In this document: piece after piece, positions 17,927 through 22,660 of the stretch
Numbering within the stretch: position 1 is the first letter of the stretch
Layout: each line of letters begins with the position of its first letter
DNA from: Entamoeba invadens IP1
Taxonomy: Eukaryota; Evosea; Mastigamoebida; Endamoebidae
Direction of reading: 5' to 3'
Length of the DNA: 22,660 nt
NCBI RefSeq assembly: GCF_000330505.1
Contig: NW_004440263.1
Location: 118,838 to 141,497, forward strand
Made by a program: the position numbers and the translations under genes
The notes under the pieces: model-generated
What the model saw: only the letters and a program-made list of their open reading frames with translations
The model's database searches: none
Told to the model about the DNA's origin: nothing

Positions 17927-18121
17927 TCAAACCCTAATGAAAGCAAACAGTGCTTTTGAATTTAGTAAATTTTTATAACCAAAAGTGTTTAAAAATTCGG
18001 CTTCATTGTTTGGACACGTATTTTTGAATTTTACTTCTAAGTGCCTAAAAACGCGTTCTATATTATAATCGGAGTGTTTGATTAAACTAATCAATATGGT
18101 TTTGTAAGTTAGTTTGGTCAA
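17927..18121 (-). CDS. short coding-like ORF, unrecognised
   Basis: 64-codon minus-strand ORF with balanced composition (IERVFRHLEVKFKN, NEAEFLNTFGYKNLL) quite unlike random AT-rich translation. It has no recognised domain. It may be a relic exon or part of the mobile element whose polymerase lies at 18935-20130 on the same strand. Low confidence that it is a gene in itself. Confidence 0.3.
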   Translation of the reverse strand: MTKLTYKTILISLIKHSDYNIERVFRHLEVKFKNTCPNNEAEFLNTFGYKNLLNSKALFAFIRV

Positions 18122-18294
18122 TTTTTTTGTTAAAAATATATTATATTTTTAATAAAATATAATTACAACAAATTGTTGATTTCGATGTTAATTATATTTG
18201 ATTAAAATATGTTTTATACGTAATTAAAAAAGTGGATATAAATTCAAATCCTATAATTTTAATTTTTTCAAGTTCCTTCTTGCTAAGGTTAATA

Positions 18295-18660
18295 AAAAAA
18301 CGTGTTGATTTATATTACAGAGTTGAAACTAAAGAATTATTTCAAATTTAAGATGATTTTGTAAAATTAGTTAAACCAAGAAAAAGTAAATATAGTGACG
18401 ATAAGATTAGATATAGTATTAAAAATAATAATAACAAAGAAATGATATTTAGTAACTAGCCGCTGGAAAAATACGACAAAATAATATTTTTTCTTCTGTT
18501 GTTACAAGTAAATAAACTCTATTAAAACAAAAAGTTTGTAACCTCTATTTATTTCCTAATAATAAATTACCTATTTATAAGACAGAAGAAGAATGTAAAG
18601 ATGATATTGATTATTATGAACAATTCACATAAGCTCTCGTTACATCTTATATATTTTTGT
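18295..18660 (+). pseudogene. coding-like remnant convergent to the polymerase relic
   Basis: Plus-strand pieces RVDLYYRVETKELFQI, DDFVKLVKPRKSKYSDDKI (one TAA between them, near 18353) and, later, LPIYKTEEECKDDIDYYEQF near 18565 have charged protein-like composition but no recognised domain. They face the family B polymerase relic and could be another gene of the same element. Confidence 0.35.
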
Positions 18661-18934
18661 ATTACTCCTAACTTCTAATATCTTTTCAGATAATCTCAAA
18701 GCTTTTTAATAATTTGAAACAGTTTCATTTTTTTTCTATGAAATTATCTTATTTTGATTGTTTTTTAATAAAATAGTTTCAAATATTTTTATTTTATTTA
18801 AACTAAATAAAACGACTGATATATGCTGGGAACATATGAAAGTCTTTTGAAATAATTGGTTATAAATAATTTGTTAACCTTTAAGATTGAATTTTTCAAG
18901 TAAAATGTTCTTTTGTTTTAATATCAAATGATTA

Positions 18935-20130
18935 AGTAAATTCGAAACTAGGTCTCAACTCTAGTAAATTGAATGTATAAAACTCGACTTCATAGAGTTT
19001 TTTATATAGTTATATCAAATTTTCTCTGTTTTCGAATAAATTGTTTGGAACCACTTTTAATTTTAAATGTAAAGAGTGTTCTTTATTCTGGTTTGTTGAT
19101 ACATCAATATAAGCTTTCTTTCCTAAGAAAAAAGATTCTTTTGAATATACATCTATAGATAATTCATTAAAATAAGGATGAAATTGTTCCAATTCACCTC
19201 ATCTTAATGTTTTCCATATATTTCTTTTATTTTTTTGGTTTTAATAGTTTGATCTTATATTTGTCTATATGCATACTATCAGTGTCTTGATAATATATAT
19301 CAATATTTAAATCTTTATTTAAATATTCGACTTTATTCATTGTTATTTTACTCACTTAATATTTGTACTCCTATAAGATTAGGAACAAAGAAGTCATCGA
19401 ATGGTTTATTTGTTTCATAACATCTAATATTATTTGATAAGTCATACACAGATTTAACTAATGTAAAGTTCTTTTTAAAATATCTATCCAAATCAAATTT
19501 TCCTTTATTTTTAATATATTTGTATACCAAGTAATTTTTAATTGGTTTTTGAATCATTTTCCATAACTACTATTCATCAATGGTTTAGAATTGTTTTGTA
19601 ATGGATTGTTTTCCTTTTAAGTTCAAATCTTAAAAAGTGTATTTTTTTCTATCTTATTACTGAACATATTTGATTTACATTCAGTCCACATTTATTCTTT
19701 AATAATTTTATATTCTATTTGTTGAAATTATATCATATCTTCAAGTATATTATCTATTTTTATTTTACAACATTCATTAACATTATTATTACCTTTATTA
19801 TTTTCTTAGTTATAATTGAAAATTGCAAATGTTTGTTAACCTTAGTTATTTCTATATCTACAATAAATGCTGATATACAACGTTCTTTAGTTGGTATTAA
19901 TTGTTGTTCTAAAATTAAGTGGTTTAATGGAGTACAATTAAGGAATTCCAGTGGTATTACTATTAGTTTTCCAGTGGCCAGCTTTAGCCTTTGAATTGCA
20001 CTCAGATAAAACAAACATGCGTCATAATCATATAAATCTTTAGTAACATGTTGTTTAATGAAATCTCTGCACATATTTCTTCCTCTTATACAACACCTTG
20101 AATATATTCTCTTACTTTACAGAATATTGC
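18935..20130 (-). pseudogene. protein-primed family B DNA polymerase relic (Maverick/Polinton type)
   Basis: Replicative polymerase of self-synthesising transposons (DNA_pol_B_2), broken into several frames. Reading leftwards: YIQGVV (about 20090); motif A as LYDYDAC..LSAI (20015-20029, family DxxSLYPSA); GKLIVIP; motif B MNSSYGKMIQKP (19557-19574 for NSSYGK); NLIGVQILS; motif C YQDTDSMHI (19275-19292), with the two metal-binding Asp intact; FFLGKKAYID (19103-19132), a block typical of this family; and a C-terminal LYKKLYEVEF ending near 18935. Motif order and spacing (about 150 and 94 codons) fit. The exonuclease domain expected upstream (right of 20130) is missing; hAT relic 2 begins there instead. 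Mavericks are known from Entamoeba, so that is the preferred source; a linear-plasmid or viral polymerase is the alternative. Non-functional. Confidence 0.85.
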
Positions 20131-20288
20131 ATTAAAGATGGAATTTGAGTATAAACGTGTAATTTGAAATTGTGATTAGCTAAAGAGGATTATTGTTATT
20201 AATGAAATAACAATAACAACAATAACAACAATAATTTTAAAATAAATATAAATTGAATAATATAACTACAAAAAATAAAACAAAAAAG
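20131..20288. other. junction between polymerase relic and hAT relic 2
   Basis: AT-rich. It contains ATTATTGTTATT..AATAACAATAAC.. (about 20190-20235), a low-complexity inverted repeat leading into an (AACAATA)n-like run just before the hAT start. No terminal repeat was identified with confidence. Confidence 0.4.
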
Positions 20289-22660
20289 ATGAATGTACGT
20301 TTTAGTAATAACAAATGGTTTTGGAACAACATGGACATGGGATTTATTAAAGCAGAAAGGGGAGACGATAATTATTATTATTGTGTTATATGCGAAAAGT
20401 GGCAAACACGTGGAGTGAAAAACAATCATAAATGCCACGAGTCTACTGTCATTGTGTACAATAAAGAAGAGGCTTTAGCATTTATAGACCCCTCTAATAA
20501 ACATCCAACACTTACAATCAACAACAAAAATATCAAACGAGACGATACAACGCAAACTCTGCTCCAGAAAAACAATCCAATTCACAGAGAACGACTCGAA
20601 TTTTCAAATTTGTTATTAAACAATTATTTAATGAACACAAATTATTTAACCAATATAAACAAATCGAATTTAAACATATCTACACACATTGAAAATATTC
20701 CAATGTTACAAATAACAAACACAACATTATGTCCACTTACTTTTTATGTATAGAAACTTTACTGCCAAACAATCCAACAGTTTCCTTATTCAACATTCCA
20801 TCTTCGGCAAGTAATATTGTACCAATTAATTCTAACACACCTTCTGCGTTCAAATATAGTTCTTCTATGTTCTCAATCATTCCATCAGCATTTGGTCTGC
20901 CTCAGAATTCACCCGAAAATATAAATGACATATTAAAAAGTAAATTGCAACATGAAGAAATGTGTAATCAAATTACATCGACAAGAGAAATTTATAATCA
21001 TGATCAAGATCATTTCTCTAATACAATTTCTCCACTAACACCAAATCCATTAAATGATTCATCAACAACTGAACACCAATTTGAAATTGAGTCTCAAAAT
21101 TCAACATGTGAATTATTAGAACTTGAATACTTTGTTGAAGAAACGTTTAAGTTTAACGATGGTGTTTTTGCATTATACACTGAAATTCCTTTTAGTGAAT
21201 ACGATGACGAGGAAATATTGAGACACTCAATTTAATTTTGTAAAGATCCAATTGGAATCGATTTGATTAAATTTAAAGGAGCCTGTGACTTGTTGTTTTC
21301 TGATACAACAAAGGACGAAAAAGTTACAACACAACAACAACGAAAAAAAGTTCTAACTCATAAACGGAAAGTTGTTCAAAACGTCATAAATCATTTGACA
21401 ACCAAATACAAATTTTCTGAAACATGTTGTTCAATATTGAAACAATCGTTGGTGATTTCTTCATCCCAATTGACTCCAGACGCAGTTGATAAATATAAAA
21501 AACTCGCAGTTAGTTTAAGAAGTGCGCGTCGTCGACTGAAGAGTGAAAACAGTATAACCTCGAGACAACTTATCGAAGATGTTAGAAATTGTGTTTGTTT
21601 TGCAATTGCAACTAATACATATAAAAAGGATGGGATAACATTTGTTGCAATTTTTATACGTGTGTGTATGAAATTTGATTTTTATGAGTGTCCCCTTTTA
21701 TTGTCAGAGTATTATGGAGAAAGTGATGGTGAATCAATGTGCGAATGGATTTTTAACGCACTTGCTTTTGATACAAACAAAGAAGTGTTGTTCCCATTGT
21801 GTAAATTTATTTGAAGCACACAAGATGGTGCATCAACAAATATGGGGTGTGATAACGGCATGATTAAACATATGCAAATGAAACTGGTTCCGATAAAAAA
21901 TCCAGAAGGAAATATAATTGAAAGAAAGTTTTATGGAGTACACTGCCCCGCTCATAGATGTAACTTGTTTGCCCAAGATGTAGGTATGGAATCACCATTC
22001 GATATAGTGACAACATTTATTAAATGGTTGTGTAACTCAACGAAGCTAAAAGAATACTACACATTTTGTAATTCCAATAACACAAAAAATGTAAATTATC
22101 CACTTACTCTGCAACAATGTGGAACTATATGGCAAATTCTTCGTCGGCAATCCTGAAAAGTGAATCTTTGATTGAGCAATTTTTACAAGACGAAGAACAA
22201 CAAGCAGATGTATTTGGCGAAATGGTCTATAAACAAATTCAAGAATTCGACGTTGAAATGCAAGATTATATCGAAATATTTTCTTTGAACAACTCCTATA
22301 TTCATTTTAGTGTGTGTTTGTTCAATGATATTTATACACTTATAAACGAGCTGTGTAGTGAATCACAAACACGTCTTTGTATACTTCCTGACCTTATTGA
22401 AACCACAAAATGTTTTGGAGTTTACATTGATGTTATTATTAAATCAGTCAGAGAATCAATTGAAAATAAAGCAGAACTTAATGAGTGTTTTTTCCCAAAA
22501 ACTTCAAAGTGTTTAAATAGTCCGTCAGTTGTACTTCAAAGTCTGATGAAGCTTAGATTTCAATTTTTATTGCGCTATTTTTAATTGTGATCCAACGATT
22601 AATGGTTACACAAAACGCAAATTGATTGTGACATTTTATTATAGTGAAGCACTTGAAAGA
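20289..22660 (+). pseudogene. hAT-like transposase relic 2, right end off-window
   Basis: Starts at ATG 20289 with MNVRFSNNKWFWNNMDMG and a C2HC/BED-like finger (YYYCVICEKW..NNHKCH). Frame 3 to about 20740, then frame 2 from 20729 to 22156 with only two stops (TAA 21233, TGA 21812), then frame 1 from about 22117 to 22584, then another shift to the edge (INGYTKRKLIV). The core has DGITFVAIFIRV (21620s), an Asp in STQDGASTNMG (21824), and HCPAHRCNLFAQD (21941 onward) followed by FIKWLCNSTKLKEYY, a hAT-type layout. The C-terminal dimerisation region would be beyond the window. It is clearly different in sequence from hAT relic 1, so it belongs to another family. It abuts the truncated end of the polymerase relic. 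Confidence 0.75.

Noticed and set aside
19719..19994. 91-codon plus-strand ORF with hydrophobic start
   Set aside because: Antisense shadow of the polymerase relic, whose motif A is on the minus strand here.
675..21814. TGA reassigned as a sense codon (in-frame TGA at 675, 16918, 21812)
   Set aside because: Trp is TGG in the same genes, the TGA at 675 sits at a Gly-type position rather than Trp, and TGA ends the hAT relic exactly at its expected C-terminus (9050-9052). Frameshifts in the same genes indicate ordinary decay.
1..22660. tRNA, rRNA or CRISPR array
   Set aside because: No cloverleaf-forming GC-containing segment, no rRNA-like block and no regularly spaced direct repeats were seen; the 10-bp array at 5306-5363 is a simple microsatellite.

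Overview
The window is strongly AT-rich eukaryotic (protist) DNA. It is dominated by decayed DNA transposons of several superfamilies, with short spliceosomal introns (one starting GTTTGTT) and a Rho-family GTPase that has lost its reading frame. piggyBac, hAT, Tc1/mariner and Maverick/Polinton relics together with a Rho/RhoGEF repertoire point to Entamoeba, most likely the transposon-rich reptile parasite E. invadens. That assignment is inference from gene content; no species marker is visible. The standard genetic code fits.

Layout from left to right. 1-2119: right part of a piggyBac element, whose transposase is broken by frameshifts and one TGA but keeps the three catalytic Asp; it ends at GGG|TTAA. 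2397-3296: a cluster of small TA-flanked inverted-repeat elements (MITEs) from three families. 3586-4986: a host-like gene with an N-terminal F-box-like segment and many membrane helices, with two frame changes near its end. 4987-6315: non-coding, with a large imperfect inverted repeat around a TATTATTATT array and a perfect hairpin. 6316-9052: hAT transposase relic 1. 9053-11012: mostly non-coding, with hairpins and one possible small membrane ORF on the minus strand. 11013-11231: second, inverted copy of the 219-bp MITE. 11669-12887: Tc1-like (DD34E) transposase relic with an intron-like interruption and both catalytic Asp changed to Asn. 12890-13372: remains of a charged, coiled-coil-type coding sequence. 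13662-14558: an 897-bp TA-flanked element with pogo/Tigger-like CAGT ends that carries a GC-rich (about 52%) fragment. 14840-15175: possible RhoGEF fossil. 16168-16382: a further MITE, same family as 2800-3020. 16720-17346: Rho GTPase with TGA in place of the Trp of the WDTAGQ motif. 17927-18660: unassigned coding-like scraps. 18935-20130 (minus): protein-primed family B DNA polymerase relic, probably Maverick/Polinton. 20289-22660: hAT-like transposase relic 2, running off the right edge.

There is no operon logic. The window reads as a transposon graveyard around two host-derived genes (the F-box membrane gene and the Rho gene), both now disrupted. The most informative signals are the element boundaries (TA or TTAA target duplications with matching terminal repeats), the introns inside transposase genes, the GC-rich cargo inside a CAGT-ended element, and the polymerase relic that abuts the second hAT copy.
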